From: Heyndrickxia sporothermodurans
GTDB taxonomy: Bacteria > Bacillota > Bacilli > Bacillales > Bacillaceae_C
Assembly (NCBI GenBank): GCA_018333075.1
Contig: BORH01000005.1
Location: 288,316 to 352,315 of the forward strand
DNA length: 64,000 nt
Direction: 5' to 3'
Position 1 is the first letter of the stretch, and each line of letters opens with the position of its first letter. The position numbers were made by a program, and so were the translations under genes. Below the pieces are notes generated by a model. It ran no database searches. It was not told the origin of the DNA and saw nothing but the letters and a program-made list of their open reading frames with translations. Shown in pieces: positions 27,148 through 37,729 of the stretch.

Positions 27148-27573
27148 ATGCCTACACCAAGTATGGAAGATTATATTGAACAAATTTATTTATTAATTGA
27201 GAACAAAGGGTATGCAAGAGTTTCTGATATTGCAGATGCACTTTCAGTTCATCCCTCCTCAGTTACAAAAATGGTGCAAAAGCTTGATAAGGATGAATAC
27301 CTAGTATATGAAAAATATCGGGGGCTTGTCTTAACACCAAAAGGAAAAAAAATCGGAAAGCGTTTAGTTGATCGCCATGAACTATTAGAACAATTTTTGA
27401 AAATAATTGGTGTTAAAGAGGAAAATATTTATCAGGATGTTGAGGGAATTGAGCATCATTTAAGCTGGAATTCTATAGATAGAATTGGTGATTTAGTCCA
27501 ATTTTTCGAAGAAAATCCTAAACGATCTGAGGAATTAAAACAGCTACAAGTAAAAAATGAATCAGTAGAATAA
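27148..27573 (+). CDS. mntR: MntR, manganese-responsive repressor
   Basis: 141 residues, DtxR family. N-terminal winged helix ([11 protein letters not shown], then [15 protein letters not shown]) and dimerisation domain with metal ligands: D8 and E11 in MEDYIEQ, H77 in DRHELLEQF, and E99, E102, H103 in EGIEHHLSW. Nearly the B. subtilis sequence. It represses Mn uptake genes when Mn is sufficient. No Mn transporter gene lies in this window. Confidence 0.97.
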   Translation: MPTPSMEDYIEQIYLLIENKGYARVSDIADALSVHPSSVTKMVQKLDKDEYLVYEKYRGLVLTPKGKKIGKRLVDRHELLEQFLKIIGVKEENIYQDVEGIEHHLSWNSIDRIGDLVQFFEENPKRSEELKQLQVKNESVE

Positions 27574-27574
27574 A

Positions 27575-27654
27575 AAGAACCATTTATTGAACTGCCCTCC
27601 AATTGTTAGTATATCTATCAAACGGATAGCAGTTCAACTAATGGTTCTTTTTTG
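27575..27654 (+). terminator. mntR terminator
   Basis: Long stem AAAGAACCATT...TTGAACTGC pairing with GCAGTTCAA...AATGGTTCTTT, then T run. Confidence 0.8.
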
Positions 27655-27672
27655 TAAAATAATGCCTCTAGT

Positions 27673-27891
27673 TTAAAAAATCGTAGGGTATGTTGAAAAG
27701 TATAAATCGTCTCTGTTTTCGTTAACTAAACTTTCGTTGCCTTTTTCATTCAAGTCAATATGTACTCCATTAAGGATTCCATTCTTTGTTTCAACAATCG
27801 CTTTTTGATAGGAAATAATTCTCCCGTTTGAGGTTTGGAAGCTGATGATTTCTCCCATATCATTTCGTTGCACCTTCGTTATAAATTCCAT
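27673..27891 (-). CDS. DUF3892-like small protein
   Basis: 72 residues. Starts MEFITKVQRNDMGEIISFQT, then the GRIISYQKAI and GILNGVHI pieces that resemble DUF3892 proteins, and a Tyr-Pro-rich end (YFSTYPTIF). ATG after AGAGGTGA. Function unknown. Confidence 0.65.
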   Translation of the reverse strand: MEFITKVQRNDMGEIISFQTSNGRIISYQKAIVETKNGILNGVHIDLNEKGNESLVNENRDDLYFSTYPTIF

Positions 27892-28040
27892 TATTTTTTC
27901 ACCTCTTTTTTTGACTAAATCTATCTTAATTTCTAGTCTAGGTCCTTAATGAAAAAATTAAACATTCTTTTTGCTTCTGCTTTTGGGTGAAACGTATATA
28001 ATGAAAGTGTAACATTAGAAAACAGAAAGGATGGGATGGG

Positions 28041-28718
28041 ATGAAATCGTTTTCTTGGGATGCTGAAACAAAGGTGAGATGGGATGATCGTGCACATGCA
28101 TGGCATGAAAATAGTAAGAATATGTGGGACAATGGCAGCAGAAAAGATATTATTCCTTTTTATAGAAAATATATCCCGATAGGGAACATATTAGACTTAG
28201 GTTGTGGTGATGGGTACGGTTCATTCTTATTAAGAAGTGCAGGATATAGAGTTACTGGTATAGATTTATCAGAAAAGATGATTGAGATAGCGAAGTTACA
28301 CAGTGATACAGATTTATCATTCATTCAAGGAAATATGATGGAACTCCCATTTGCCGAAGAGGAATTTTCAGGAGCAATGGCAATTAATTCTTTGGAATGG
28401 ACAAAACAGCCTCTACTAGCGTTAAATGAAATAAAAAGGGTTGTAAAAAAAGGAGGTTTCGCATGTTTTGGAATATTGGGACCTACAGCAGGTCCACGAA
28501 TGAATAGTTTTCCAAGGCTTGAAGGAAATAACTTCATATGTAATACAATGATGCCTTGGGAATTCATTAAACTAGCAACTGAAAATGGATGGGAACATGT
28601 AGCGGAAAAAGGGGTTTATAAAAAAGGAGTGGCAGAAAAACATTTAGAAGGATTAAGTAATGAACTTGTTCAAGCTCTTAGTTTTATGATGTTATTTATT
28701 TTAAGGAAACAGTCCTGA
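28041..28718 (+). CDS. class I SAM-dependent methyltransferase
   Basis: 225 residues. SAM motif I is [15 protein letters not shown] near residue 53, the acidic ribose-binding residue is in [11 protein letters not shown], and post-I motifs follow ([16 protein letters not shown]). Fold is the Methyltransf_11 type, acting on small molecules. ATG after GAAAGGATGG. It ends 70 bp before fhs; joint transcription is possible. Substrate unknown. Confidence 0.85.
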   Translation: MKSFSWDAETKVRWDDRAHAWHENSKNMWDNGSRKDIIPFYRKYIPIGNILDLGCGDGYGSFLLRSAGYRVTGIDLSEKMIEIAKLHSDTDLSFIQGNMMELPFAEEEFSGAMAINSLEWTKQPLLALNEIKRVVKKGGFACFGILGPTAGPRMNSFPRLEGNNFICNTMMPWEFIKLATENGWEHVAEKGVYKKGVAEKHLEGLSNELVQALSFMMLFILRKQS

Positions 28719-28791
28719 TAAAAAATATAATTTGTATGAAGTTATGAAAAAAATGAATTACTTAGGTGAAGCTAAGAATGGAGGCAGTATT

Positions 28792-30480
28792 TTGGGAATG
28801 GAGAAATTAACTAAATCAGATATTGAAATTGCTCAAGAATCAAGATTAACTTCTATAAAGGAAATAGCTGAAAGTTTAGGGCTTACTGAAAATGATATTG
28901 AATATTACGGGAAATACAAAGCAAAGGTATCTTATGAAAAAATACATAGCTTAAGTAACGGTGAAGACGGAAAACTTATACTTGTCACTTCGATTAACCC
29001 GACACCTGCAGGGGAAGGGAAATCAACTGTGACAGTTGGTTTAGGTGACGCTCTAAGCCAATTAGGAAAGAAAACAATGATCGCATTAAGAGAACCTTCA
29101 CTGGGCCCTACTATGGGAATAAAGGGTGGAGCAACTGGTGGCGGGTATGCACAAGTTCTTCCAATGGAAGATATTAATCTTCATTTTACAGGGGACATTC
29201 ATGCCATTACAACTGCAAACAACGCCCTAGCTGCATTATTGGACAACCATATTCATCAAGGAAACCAATTAAATATTGATCAAAGAAGAATTGTTTGGAA
29301 ACGTGCCTTAGACTTAAATGATCGGGCATTACGCCAGGTCGTAATTGGTTTAGGTGGTCCAGGTCAAGGGGTCCCTCGTGAAGATGGTTTTGATATAACG
29401 GTAGCTTCAGAGATTATGGCAGTCTTATGCTTAGCAACAAGTTTAGAAGATTTAAAGAATAGATTAGCTAAAATGGTTATCGGCTATAACACTTCAAAAC
29501 AGCCTATTACAGTTGGAGATTTAGGAGTCGAGGGAGCTCTTACCTTGCTATTGAAAGATGCATTAAAGCCGAATTTGGTACAAACGATTGAACAAACTCC
29601 TGCGTTAGTACACGGTGGACCATTTGCAAATATTGCACATGGTTGTAATAGTGTCATGGCCTCTAAGACAGCTTTAAAATTAGCTGATTATGTAGTAACA
29701 GAGTCTGGTTTTGGTGCAGATTTAGGAGCAGAGAAGTTTTTGGATATAAAAGCCCGCTCAGCTAAAATCAAACCAGCAGCAGTTGTTATTGTTGCTACCA
29801 TTCGTGCCTTAAAAATGCATGGTGGCGTATTAAAATCTGAATTGCAAAAAGAAAATATCTTAGCACTAGAAAAGGGATTAGATAATTTACAGAAGCATAT
29901 CGAAACAATTGAACATTATGGTTTACCCACTATTGTGGCAATCAATCGTTTTACTTCTGATACTGAGGCAGAGGTTTCTACGCTTTCTAAATGGTGTAAG
30001 CAAAGAAATGTTCCTGTTGCGCTTACTGAGGTTTGGGAAAAGGGCGGTAAAGGTGGAATCGAGCTTGCAGAATTAGTATTAAAGGAAGTAGATAGTAATA
30101 ATCAACAATTCAACTATTTATATGATCTTAAATTGCCAATTGAGGATAAAATAAAAACGATTGTTCAAAAAGTTTATGGTGGAAAAGATGTAGAATTTTC
30201 TACTAAGGCAATGAAGCAATTAAAGGATTTTGAAGAATTTGGTTGGAATCATTTGCCTGTTTGCATGGCTAAAACCCAATATTCTATTACAGACGATCCT
30301 ACCAAGCTAGGACGTCCTACTAATTTTACAATACATGTTCGTGAATTAATGCCAAAAATTGGTGCTGGTTTTATTGTTGCTTTAACTGGTGAAGTAATGA
30401 CTATGCCAGGACTTCCGAAAAAACCTGCTGCTTATCAAATGGATGTTGATGAAAAAGGAAAAGCTACAGGACTATTTTAA
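28792..30480 (+). CDS. fhs: formate-tetrahydrofolate ligase
   Basis: 562 residues from TTG 28792, 7 nt after TGGAGG; ATG 28798 is only slightly later and the open frame extends to 28732. P-loop [14 protein letters not shown] near residue 70, plus [19 protein letters not shown] and [14 protein letters not shown] blocks that are specific to the enzyme. It makes 10-formyl-THF from formate, THF and ATP for purine and fMet synthesis. Confidence 0.95.
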   Translation: MGMEKLTKSDIEIAQESRLTSIKEIAESLGLTENDIEYYGKYKAKVSYEKIHSLSNGEDGKLILVTSINPTPAGEGKSTVTVGLGDALSQLGKKTMIALREPSLGPTMGIKGGATGGGYAQVLPMEDINLHFTGDIHAITTANNALAALLDNHIHQGNQLNIDQRRIVWKRALDLNDRALRQVVIGLGGPGQGVPREDGFDITVASEIMAVLCLATSLEDLKNRLAKMVIGYNTSKQPITVGDLGVEGALTLLLKDALKPNLVQTIEQTPALVHGGPFANIAHGCNSVMASKTALKLADYVVTESGFGADLGAEKFLDIKARSAKIKPAAVVIVATIRALKMHGGVLKSELQKENILALEKGLDNLQKHIETIEHYGLPTIVAINRFTSDTEAEVSTLSKWCKQRNVPVALTEVWEKGGKGGIELAELVLKEVDSNNQQFNYLYDLKLPIEDKIKTIVQKVYGGKDVEFSTKAMKQLKDFEEFGWNHLPVCMAKTQYSITDDPTKLGRPTNFTIHVRELMPKIGAGFIVALTGEVMTMPGLPKKPAAYQMDVDEKGKATGLF

Positions 30481-30485
30481 AAAAT

Positions 30486-30537
30486 GAGGAGGCTGTCCTA
30501 AAAAGTGTAAGACACTTATTAGGTAGTCTCTTTATTT
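30486..30537 (+). terminator. fhs terminator
   Basis: Imperfect stem GAGGCTGTCCTAA with TTAGGTAGTCTC and an inner AAGTGT/ACACTT hairpin, then TTTATTT. Confidence 0.65.
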
Positions 30538-30581
30538 AAATATTCTAATATATTACACAGGATTTATTTTTCTGAAAAGTA

Positions 30582-30610
30582 TTTACAAATTCTTGGTGTT
30601 ATTTTAGTAT
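30582..30610 (+). promoter_or_regulatory. promoter for the GNAT-fusion operon
   Basis: TTTACA at 30582-30587 and TAGTAT at 30605-30610 spaced by 17 bp. The leader to the large gene is about 120 nt and holds a small GGAAG/CTTCC hairpin and an 18-codon open frame. Confidence 0.55.
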
Positions 30611-30657
30611 TACGGAAGGAAGAAAAAACTTCCAAAAAAACAGAAAGGAGAAGGAAA

Positions 30658-30714
30658 ATGATGAAATTTAATGAAAAAAAGATTTTAAAAAGGGAAAAGG
30701 ACGACACGACATAG
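30658..30714 (+). CDS. 18-codon leader frame
   Basis: Starts ATG-ATG 5 nt after AAAGGAGAAGG, a strong ribosome site, and encodes MMKFNEKKILKREKDDTT. It stops 24 nt before the GNAT-fusion gene. It could be a leader peptide or a chance frame. No known peptide pattern. Confidence 0.3.
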   Translation: MMKFNEKKILKREKDDTT

Positions 30715-30738
30715 TGAAAGAATAATAGGAGGTAAGAT

Positions 30739-33700
30739 ATGATGAACTCAATAACAGAAGAAATTAAAATTGTAAAATATAATGATGAATTAGCAAAATC
30801 TGTGGCAGAGATGTGGAATGAAAGTCGTGATAGCTGGGGTGGAGATTCTGCTATTACGACCGAGGAACAAGTAAAAGAAAGAGAAGCTAACTCAGAAGAC
30901 CTTTTTTTATACCTCGCTCTAAAAGATGATAAAGTAGTTGGGTACTGTGGGATTTCAGAATATAAAGAAGATATGAATGCACTATATATTCGACTACTAA
31001 ATGTTCATCCTGATTATCATGGTCAGAAAATCGGTAAAAAGTTAGTATTAAAAGCGGTTGAAAAAACAGTAGAGCTAGGTTGGCCACGTATTGATCTTTA
31101 TACTTGGCCAGGAAATGTTAAGGCTGTTCCTTTATATAAAAAATGCGGTTTTTTCTGGGAGGATCGTGACAATACAACTCATTTAATGAATTTCATCCCT
31201 ATGCTTCTTCAAAATGAGATTACAAAACCATTTTTTCAGCAAATAGATTGGTATAAAGACAATAAACGTCTTATTGAGATCAAACCTGATGGAATAAAGG
31301 AAAATGGTTTTACTTATTTTGAGTATTTATGGGAAAACGAAAATAATTTTTTACGTGTACAAGTTGAGAAAAGTGGAAGAGGAATACGTTTGATAGAAAC
31401 GAATGATTTTTTGATTGAGGCTTCCATGGATCAGCATACTCAAATTGAAGGATTAGAGCAAAAATGTAAAATTCGAATAAAAAATAAAGGCTTGGATTCA
31501 ATTCCTCTCAATATTGAAGGATTAGAAAATGAACGGATTCAATTGATCGGAAAACAAGAGAGATCAATCCATGAAGAAGAGATTATTAAAATTCCTGTCG
31601 TTATTCGTTCAGGTGAGGAGCCTAATGAATGGATTACTCATCCAAGGGCAGAAATAAAAGTTCATGTTCATGGCCACTCTGCAGTTTTTGCATTAGGTGT
31701 CAATCCAAAAAAAGCAATGAAAATAGCACCGGTATATCAAGCTAATAAATATGAATTTAACGAAGAACGATTCTGTTACTTAGAAATTGAAAATCATTTA
31801 GAAAAGGATGCTGAGATTGTTGTTGAATTGTCAGATAATCCTTATGTTGAATGGCAACAAGGAAGCTTATCGTCATCAATAGAGAAAACAGGCATGATAA
31901 AGCTTCCCTTCAAAGTAAAGAAATATGGTTTTTTACAATCTGAATGTAAAGTAACTGTCAAACATGGTAATCAAGCATTTTCTTGGGAAGAAATAATTGC
32001 TTTTCCCATACCGAATTTTGGTGTAAAAGATGGCGGGTTTGATAAGGAGTATTTTTATCTACAAAATGGTTTTTACAAAGTTGTTGTTAGAAAAAGAGAT
32101 AATACCATTACCTTTGGTAGCGAACAACAATTATTTCAGAGGACGGTTTTATTTCCTCCTAAATTTGGTAAGCCATATGTTGGTGAATTATCAAAAAAAC
32201 AGGCATCAAGATATGAATGGACACACAATGATCAGTCAGCGAAAATGAAAATTTTTTATGCAATCGACAAACCATATTCAATGAATTTTGCCATTTGTTT
32301 TGAGTTATATGGAGAAGGTTTTCTAAATGTATGGTTAGAATTAGAAAGCACCACTGATAAACTAATTGAAAAAATGTATGTCTATCAACCAATAAGGCAT
32401 GAACTAAATCAAACGTATATGCCTTTAAATGATCAAATTGTTTATTTCAACGACTCAAAATTTACTGATTTAGAGCAATTAAACAGTAAGGACATGAGTG
32501 AAAATTGGATTTTCTCAGATGATAAAAACGATCCACATGGTATTTCCTGGGATGAACATGTGAAGATAGGATTTGATGGCTGGCAATTCTATTTGGAAGA
32601 AATAATTGAAAAATTAGGAGCAAATGAAAAGATCAAAACCAAGCCTATTCAATTTTCTTTAGGGGCGATAAAAAAAGTAGAAGATTTTCAATTGTTTGCT
32701 ACTAAAAATTCCCGAGATAGCAAAGTAGTAAAAGAGCTTGAATTGAGAACAGAGTCAAGAAATCCGATTACCTTAAATAATGAACTGAATCTTGTCTTAA
32801 AAAGAAGTCAAAATCGTTATTTTGAAGGAGAATTAACCATTCATTCTTCTTCAATTGCAGATAAAATAATTCATGTGAAGCAAGAGGATAATCAGGATAT
32901 CATTTTCAAACATGAAATAGAAAAAAAACCATTTGTACCGATTCATTACACTCTTAAAAGTGAGTCACAAAAAATTAGTTCATCATTCCTTTTGTTGCAC
33001 CAAAATAATGAAAGGATTAATAAGAAGCAATTAAAAGAAGGGGACCATCAAATTTATGAAATTACAAATGGAAATTTATTTTTTAGAGCAGCCCCTAGCT
33101 TTTTCCCAACTTTGTATTCTTTGAAATATAATGGCCAGGAATGGTTCGACTCTTCTTATCCTAAAGCTAAACCTAAAGCATGGTGGAATCCGTGGGCTGG
33201 AGGAATGCGCTCCTATTTGAACGGGATTAGTTTATTTTCTTTTATAAAGGAAGAAAATAAGACACGATTTGTAGAAAAAATGGATCAATATCAGAATAAA
33301 TGGGAAGGTATTGCAATTGAAACAAATGTAGAAAACCATGATAAATGGAAAGGGTTAAAGATGGTTCAATACTTTTTAACTTTACCTGGTATACCAATTG
33401 TTACTCATTTTACTGAATTACTGCATCCAAAACGAATGATAAATGAATATTATTATACGGAACTTTGGTTGAAAAATTCTTCATTAAAGGATACTCAAGT
33501 ACATCTGCAAGAAGTTTCTGGATCAAAATCATTTCGAGCAGGTTCTGAAGAGCATATTTTTAAAGTTACCAATCCTTGCTATTTCGCAAATAATCAAGAA
33601 AGTCAATGTCTTCAATTATTTAATACTAAAGAAGAGTTTGAATCAGAATGTATTTTTAGTGAAGAATTTGCTCTAACAAGTAATATAGAATATTTAAGCA

Positions 33701-33804
33701 TCGAGCCTGAACAAAAATATTGTACTGCTCCAGTATTTTTATTGTTTCCAGAGCATCCGTTTAAAAAGGAGACAATAGATTGTTTAAAAATGATAAAGTT
33801 TTAG
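30739..33804 (+). CDS. GNAT acetyltransferase fused to a large beta-sandwich region
   Basis: 1021 residues, ATG after TAGGAGG. Residues 1-155 are a GNAT acyl-CoA-dependent acetyltransferase: NVHPDYHGQKIGKKLVLKAV is the CoA-binding motif A and PLYKKCGFFWED motif B. The remaining 860 residues lack helices and transmembrane segments. They look like two Ig/NEW3-like domains (about 165-430), then supersandwich segments resembling carbohydrate-active folds (YFYLQNGFYKVVVRKRDN near 440, and KAWWNPWAGGMRSYLNGI near 840). No signal peptide, so cytosolic. Twelve bases upstream of an amidohydrolase, surely one operon. Substrate unknown; a sugar or amino-sugar conjugate is my guess. Confidence 0.8.
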   Translation: MMNSITEEIKIVKYNDELAKSVAEMWNESRDSWGGDSAITTEEQVKEREANSEDLFLYLALKDDKVVGYCGISEYKEDMNALYIRLLNVHPDYHGQKIGKKLVLKAVEKTVELGWPRIDLYTWPGNVKAVPLYKKCGFFWEDRDNTTHLMNFIPMLLQNEITKPFFQQIDWYKDNKRLIEIKPDGIKENGFTYFEYLWENENNFLRVQVEKSGRGIRLIETNDFLIEASMDQHTQIEGLEQKCKIRIKNKGLDSIPLNIEGLENERIQLIGKQERSIHEEEIIKIPVVIRSGEEPNEWITHPRAEIKVHVHGHSAVFALGVNPKKAMKIAPVYQANKYEFNEERFCYLEIENHLEKDAEIVVELSDNPYVEWQQGSLSSSIEKTGMIKLPFKVKKYGFLQSECKVTVKHGNQAFSWEEIIAFPIPNFGVKDGGFDKEYFYLQNGFYKVVVRKRDNTITFGSEQQLFQRTVLFPPKFGKPYVGELSKKQASRYEWTHNDQSAKMKIFYAIDKPYSMNFAICFELYGEGFLNVWLELESTTDKLIEKMYVYQPIRHELNQTYMPLNDQIVYFNDSKFTDLEQLNSKDMSENWIFSDDKNDPHGISWDEHVKIGFDGWQFYLEEIIEKLGANEKIKTKPIQFSLGAIKKVEDFQLFATKNSRDSKVVKELELRTESRNPITLNNELNLVLKRSQNRYFEGELTIHSSSIADKIIHVKQEDNQDIIFKHEIEKKPFVPIHYTLKSESQKISSSFLLLHQNNERINKKQLKEGDHQIYEITNGNLFFRAAPSFFPTLYSLKYNGQEWFDSSYPKAKPKAWWNPWAGGMRSYLNGISLFSFIKEENKTRFVEKMDQYQNKWEGIAIETNVENHDKWKGLKMVQYFLTLPGIPIVTHFTELLHPKRMINEYYYTELWLKNSSLKDTQVHLQEVSGSKSFRAGSEEHIFKVTNPCYFANNQESQCLQLFNTKEEFESECIFSEEFALTSNIEYLSIEPEQKYCTAPVFLLFPEHPFKKETIDCLKMIKF

Positions 33805-33815
33805 AGGAGTAAGCG

Positions 33816-34670
33816 ATGAAAATTATTGATGCACATATACATTTCTCAAACATTTGCTCTTTTCATGAAACCGCGGAAAAACAATCGTTTGTTAGCTACT
33901 CGAAGGAAGGGCTCCTTAAAGAATTTGAAGAATCTGATGTAATTCTTGGGATTGGAATGGGATTAACTGAAACTAAAGGGATTGGATTTCCCGATCCAGA
34001 AGCTAAAACACCTATGGGCTTGGATTTAGATCCTACATTACCTAAGAATATTGTTTACAGTGTAGGGATAAATCCTTACACTGTAAACGATTCAAGCTTG
34101 ATTTCACTTGAGGAAGAACTTAAAAAGGATAAGGTTGTTGGAATCAAAATATACTTAGGATATTACCCTTTCTATGCTTATGATGAAATTTATCATCCTA
34201 TCTATGTCTTAGCGGAAAAATATAATTTACCAGTTGTTTTTCATACTGGAGATACTTATTCAGAGCGAGGATTACTAAAATATTCGCATCCGTTAACATT
34301 GGATGAGGTGGCAGTACGATATCGTAATGTTCGTTTTATAATGGCACATTTCGGAGATCCATGGGTATTGACCGGGGCAGAAGTTGTTTATAAAAATTCA
34401 AATATGTATGCAGATTTATCAGGACTAATTGTTGGAACTGAAAAGGAATTGAAAAACTATTCTGAGGGAAGATTTTTGGATCATTTACGTCATGCATTAG
34501 TTTATTGTGACCACTACGATCGTTTACTTTTTGGTACAGATTGGCCTCTTGCACCAATAAAACCCTACATTGAATTTATACAGCAGCTTATCCCTAAAAA
34601 ATTTCATGAAGATGTTTTTTTTAATAATGCGTTAAGGGTATTTCCGAAAATTAGAAAATGGATTTTGTAA
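33816..34670 (+). CDS. amidohydrolase-family TIM-barrel hydrolase
   Basis: 284 residues, ATG after AGAGGAG. Amidohydrolase_2 type metal site: DAHIHF at the start of the barrel, His in VVFHTGDTY, His in FIMAHFGDPW, and Asp in LLFGTDWPLAP. Such enzymes hydrolyse or decarboxylate small ring compounds, lactones or amides. It follows the GNAT-fusion gene by 11 nt, so the two probably act on related molecules. Ends at a hairpin shared with the convergent SulP gene. Confidence 0.85.
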   Translation: MKIIDAHIHFSNICSFHETAEKQSFVSYSKEGLLKEFEESDVILGIGMGLTETKGIGFPDPEAKTPMGLDLDPTLPKNIVYSVGINPYTVNDSSLISLEEELKKDKVVGIKIYLGYYPFYAYDEIYHPIYVLAEKYNLPVVFHTGDTYSERGLLKYSHPLTLDEVAVRYRNVRFIMAHFGDPWVLTGAEVVYKNSNMYADLSGLIVGTEKELKNYSEGRFLDHLRHALVYCDHYDRLLFGTDWPLAPIKPYIEFIQQLIPKKFHEDVFFNNALRVFPKIRKWIL

Positions 34671-34682
34671 TATCATATAGAG

Positions 34683-34717
34683 CTCGTATAACTAAAACGT
34701 TGTACGAGGTCTTTTTA
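34683..34717. terminator. terminator between convergent genes
   Basis: Stem CTCGTATAAC / GTTGTACGAG, loop TAAAAC, then GTCTTTTT on the plus strand. The SulP stop codon falls inside the hairpin. Confidence 0.8.
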
Positions 34718-35957
34718 ATAGGTGAGCGAACATAGAAAATACTATACCGATAATTAGTCCGTAAATAACCCCAATACAAATGGTTGACAAAAAGGTTGTA
34801 AAAAGAATAAGTCCATCAATTACACTTGTTCTTAAAGTTTTAAGCATTCCATTTATATCAATCAAATTGAAAACTGAAATAATAATCACTGCGGACAAAG
34901 CAGAAATGGGTAAGTAGTAAAAAGCATGCGTAAAAAAAATAAGAGTAATAATAAGTATCATTATAGTCACGATATTTGCAAGTTTTGTTTTAGCCCCCGA
35001 TTGAAAATTTACTGCTGAACGAGATAGCGCTCCTGCAACTGGTATCGAACCAATGAGACCACTAGAAAAATTAGCTGTACCTAGAGAAATAAGCTCTCGA
35101 TCAGCTTCAATTTGATAATTTGTTTTTTCAGATATGGATTTCGCGACAGTATAGGATTCTATAAATGAAATGAATGCAATTATACATGCAGGAGCAACTA
35201 ATTGTCCCAGGTCTGTATATGTTATATTCGGTAAAGCAGGACTTGGTAAGTCATTTGGAATGAATCCAATGATTTCAACACCAGATAGATGAAGGTGAAA
35301 AAGCTTCACTATAGCTGGACTGCAAAAAAGAATAAGTAGTGGTCCAATAGGATACTTTGATAATTTCTTAAATAAAATTAAAATAACTAAACAGCTTACT
35401 CCAATAATTGTAGTATCTGGATGAAATTGATAGAATTGTTTGGAAATTTCACTTGATATTGATATTAAATTTTTTTGAGAGGAAATATGTACTCCAATTA
35501 ATGAGTCCAATTGATGAATAATAATGATGATTGCTACAGCAGAAATAAACCCTTTTATTACACTATTGGAAATATATTTGAATATTTTTCCTGCATGAAG
35601 GACTCCTAATGAAAACTGAATGACGCCTATTAATATTGTTAAAGCTGTCATTGCTTCAAAATAATGTAAAGATTCTGGTTTGGTAATTGTTGATATGCTC
35701 GAAAATGCGAGAATCGATACAACTGAAGTGGGACCTACAGATAAATGCTTGGAAGAACTAAATAATGTATAAATAAATAAAGGGATGACCGCTGCATATA
35801 AACCATATACTGGATTAACTCCAGCTATGTTTGCATATGCCATACTTTGAGGGATAAATAAAACAGCTACAGTTAAACCTGAAATAATATCATTGATTAT
35901 GGATGATTGGCTATTTATTTCTTTGATAATTAATTTGTGCTTCTGCAATACTTGCAA
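34692..35957 (-). CDS. SulP-family anion permease without STAS domain
   Basis: 421 residues with about 12 membrane segments. The N-terminal SulP signature is FIPQSMAYANIAGVNPVYGL, followed by LFSSSKHLSVGPTSVVS. It imports inorganic anions such as sulfate or bicarbonate. Most SulP proteins continue with a cytosolic STAS domain of about 100 residues; here the frame ends right after the last membrane helix (HLLKRPRTTF). No STAS-coding sequence follows in the 20 bp before the amidohydrolase, so it is a natural short form or a truncation. Confidence 0.85.
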   Translation of the reverse strand: MQVLQKHKLIIKEINSQSSIINDIISGLTVAVLFIPQSMAYANIAGVNPVYGLYAAVIPLFIYTLFSSSKHLSVGPTSVVSILAFSSISTITKPESLHYFEAMTALTILIGVIQFSLGVLHAGKIFKYISNSVIKGFISAVAIIIIIHQLDSLIGVHISSQKNLISISSEISKQFYQFHPDTTIIGVSCLVILILFKKLSKYPIGPLLILFCSPAIVKLFHLHLSGVEIIGFIPNDLPSPALPNITYTDLGQLVAPACIIAFISFIESYTVAKSISEKTNYQIEADRELISLGTANFSSGLIGSIPVAGALSRSAVNFQSGAKTKLANIVTIMILIITLIFFTHAFYYLPISALSAVIIISVFNLIDINGMLKTLRTSVIDGLILFTTFLSTICIGVIYGLIIGIVFSMFAHLLKRPRTTF

Positions 35958-36032
35958 ATAAAAATTCTCCTTTCTATAAAGTAAAATGAGAGTTGTCCTA
36001 TAACTAATGTATTAAGTTAGAAATAATATATG

Positions 36033-36070
36033 AAAAAAAGAAGACTGTCCTGAAAAAAATTAGGACAGTC
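36033..36070 (-). terminator. glnS terminator
   Basis: Stem GACTGTCCT / AGGACAGTC followed on the minus strand by TTCTTTTTTT. Confidence 0.85.
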
Positions 36071-36076
36071 AATTTG

Positions 36077-37729
36077 TTATAGTTTAAATGAACTTTTTAA
36101 CGATACTACTCTGTTAAATACTAATGAATCAGGTGTTGTATGCTTTGGATCAACATTAAAGTATCCATGTCTAAAAAATTGGAACTTATCATGAGCTTTT
36201 GCATTTTTTATATTAGGTTCAACAAATCCATGGGAAATTTCTAAAGAATTCGGATTAATGTGGTCAAGGAATGTTCCTCTATCGTCCTCTTCTTCATCTA
36301 ATACTAATGAATCATAAAGTCGAAATTCAGTAGGAACTGCATTTGTCGCATCAACCCAATGAATGGTTCCCTTTACTTTTCTTCCAGTAAATCCTGATCC
36401 ACTTTTTGTTTCTGGATCATACGTACAGCGGAGTTCAATAACTTCGCCACTCTCATCTTTAATTACTTCTTCACATTTAATAAAGTAAGCATGTTTTAAA
36501 CGTACTTCATTACCAGGGAATAAACGGAAATATTTCTTAGGTGGATTTTCCATAAAATCTTCTTGCTCTATATAAATTTCGCGTGAAAAAGGAATTTTTC
36601 TCACACCCATTTCAGGAACCTCTGGATTAATTTCTGCGTCTAGCATTTCTACCTGACCTTCAGGATAGTTTGTAATTACCACTTTTAGTGGCTTTAAAAT
36701 AGCCATTGTTCTTGGTGCTTTTAGCTTCAAATCTTCACGAATAAAATGTTCAAGCATTTGAACATCTACTGCTCCGCTTCCTTTTGATATTCCTAGTTCT
36801 TCGCAAAATGCACGAATCGCTTCTGGAGTGAAGCCGCGACGTCTTAAGCCAGAAATGGTTGGTAAGCGAGGGTCATCCCATCCGTCAACTATTTTTTCAT
36901 CTACTAGTAGCTTTAATTTTCTTTTACTCATTACTGTGTTTGTTAAATTTAAACGTCCAAACTCAATCTGTCTTGGTGTTGCTTCCATTTCACAATTTTC
37001 AACAACCCAATTGTATAATGGGCGTTGATCTTCAAATTCTACCGTACATAGTGAGTGAGTTACTCCTTCTATTGCATCCTCAAGAGGATGGGCAAAAGCG
37101 TACATTGGATAGATACACCATTTATCTCCTGTATTATGATGTACTGAATGTGAAATACGATAAAGAACAGGATCTCTTAAGTTAATATTTGGCGAAGACA
37201 TATCAATTTTTGCGCGAAGAACTTTTTCTCCATTAGCAAACTCGCCATTTTTCATGCGTTCAAATAATTCTAGGTTTTCATCAATTGAACGATTTCTTGA
37301 TGGACTCTCTTTTCCTGGCTCGGTCAATGTGCCGCGGTATTCTCTAATTTCATCTGCTGAAAGGTCTTCAACATAAGCTAATCCTTTTTTGATCAATAAG
37401 ATTGCTCGTTTGTACATTTCATCAAAATAATTTGAAGCGAAACATAGATTTTCCCACTCAAATCCTAACCACTTTACATCTTCTTTGATAGACTCAACAA
37501 ACTCAACATCTTCCTTTAACGGATTTGTATCATCAAAACGTAAATTTGTTTTTCCATTAAATTCATCTGCTAATGAAAAATTGATGAAAATAGATTTAGC
37601 ATGCCCAATATGTAGGTAACCATTAGGTTCTGGCGGAAAACGAGTTATAATTGTATCATGATTACCATTTTGCAAATCATCAACAATAATATTTCGAATA
37701 AAATTGGATGGAGCTGCTTTTTCTTCCAT
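36077..37729 (-). CDS. glnS: glutaminyl-tRNA synthetase
   Basis: 550 residues, class I. HIGH motif in [17 protein letters not shown] near residue 32, KMSKS equivalent in VMSKRKL near 267, and the C-terminal anticodon-binding beta barrels. It charges tRNA-Gln directly. Most Bacillus species lack this enzyme and instead make Gln-tRNA with GatCAB from Glu-tRNA, so its presence is notable. ATG after AAGGGTGAT. No T-box is visible upstream. Confidence 0.96.
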   Translation of the reverse strand: MEEKAAPSNFIRNIIVDDLQNGNHDTIITRFPPEPNGYLHIGHAKSIFINFSLADEFNGKTNLRFDDTNPLKEDVEFVESIKEDVKWLGFEWENLCFASNYFDEMYKRAILLIKKGLAYVEDLSADEIREYRGTLTEPGKESPSRNRSIDENLELFERMKNGEFANGEKVLRAKIDMSSPNINLRDPVLYRISHSVHHNTGDKWCIYPMYAFAHPLEDAIEGVTHSLCTVEFEDQRPLYNWVVENCEMEATPRQIEFGRLNLTNTVMSKRKLKLLVDEKIVDGWDDPRLPTISGLRRRGFTPEAIRAFCEELGISKGSGAVDVQMLEHFIREDLKLKAPRTMAILKPLKVVITNYPEGQVEMLDAEINPEVPEMGVRKIPFSREIYIEQEDFMENPPKKYFRLFPGNEVRLKHAYFIKCEEVIKDESGEVIELRCTYDPETKSGSGFTGRKVKGTIHWVDATNAVPTEFRLYDSLVLDEEEDDRGTFLDHINPNSLEISHGFVEPNIKNAKAHDKFQFFRHGYFNVDPKHTTPDSLVFNRVVSLKSSFKL

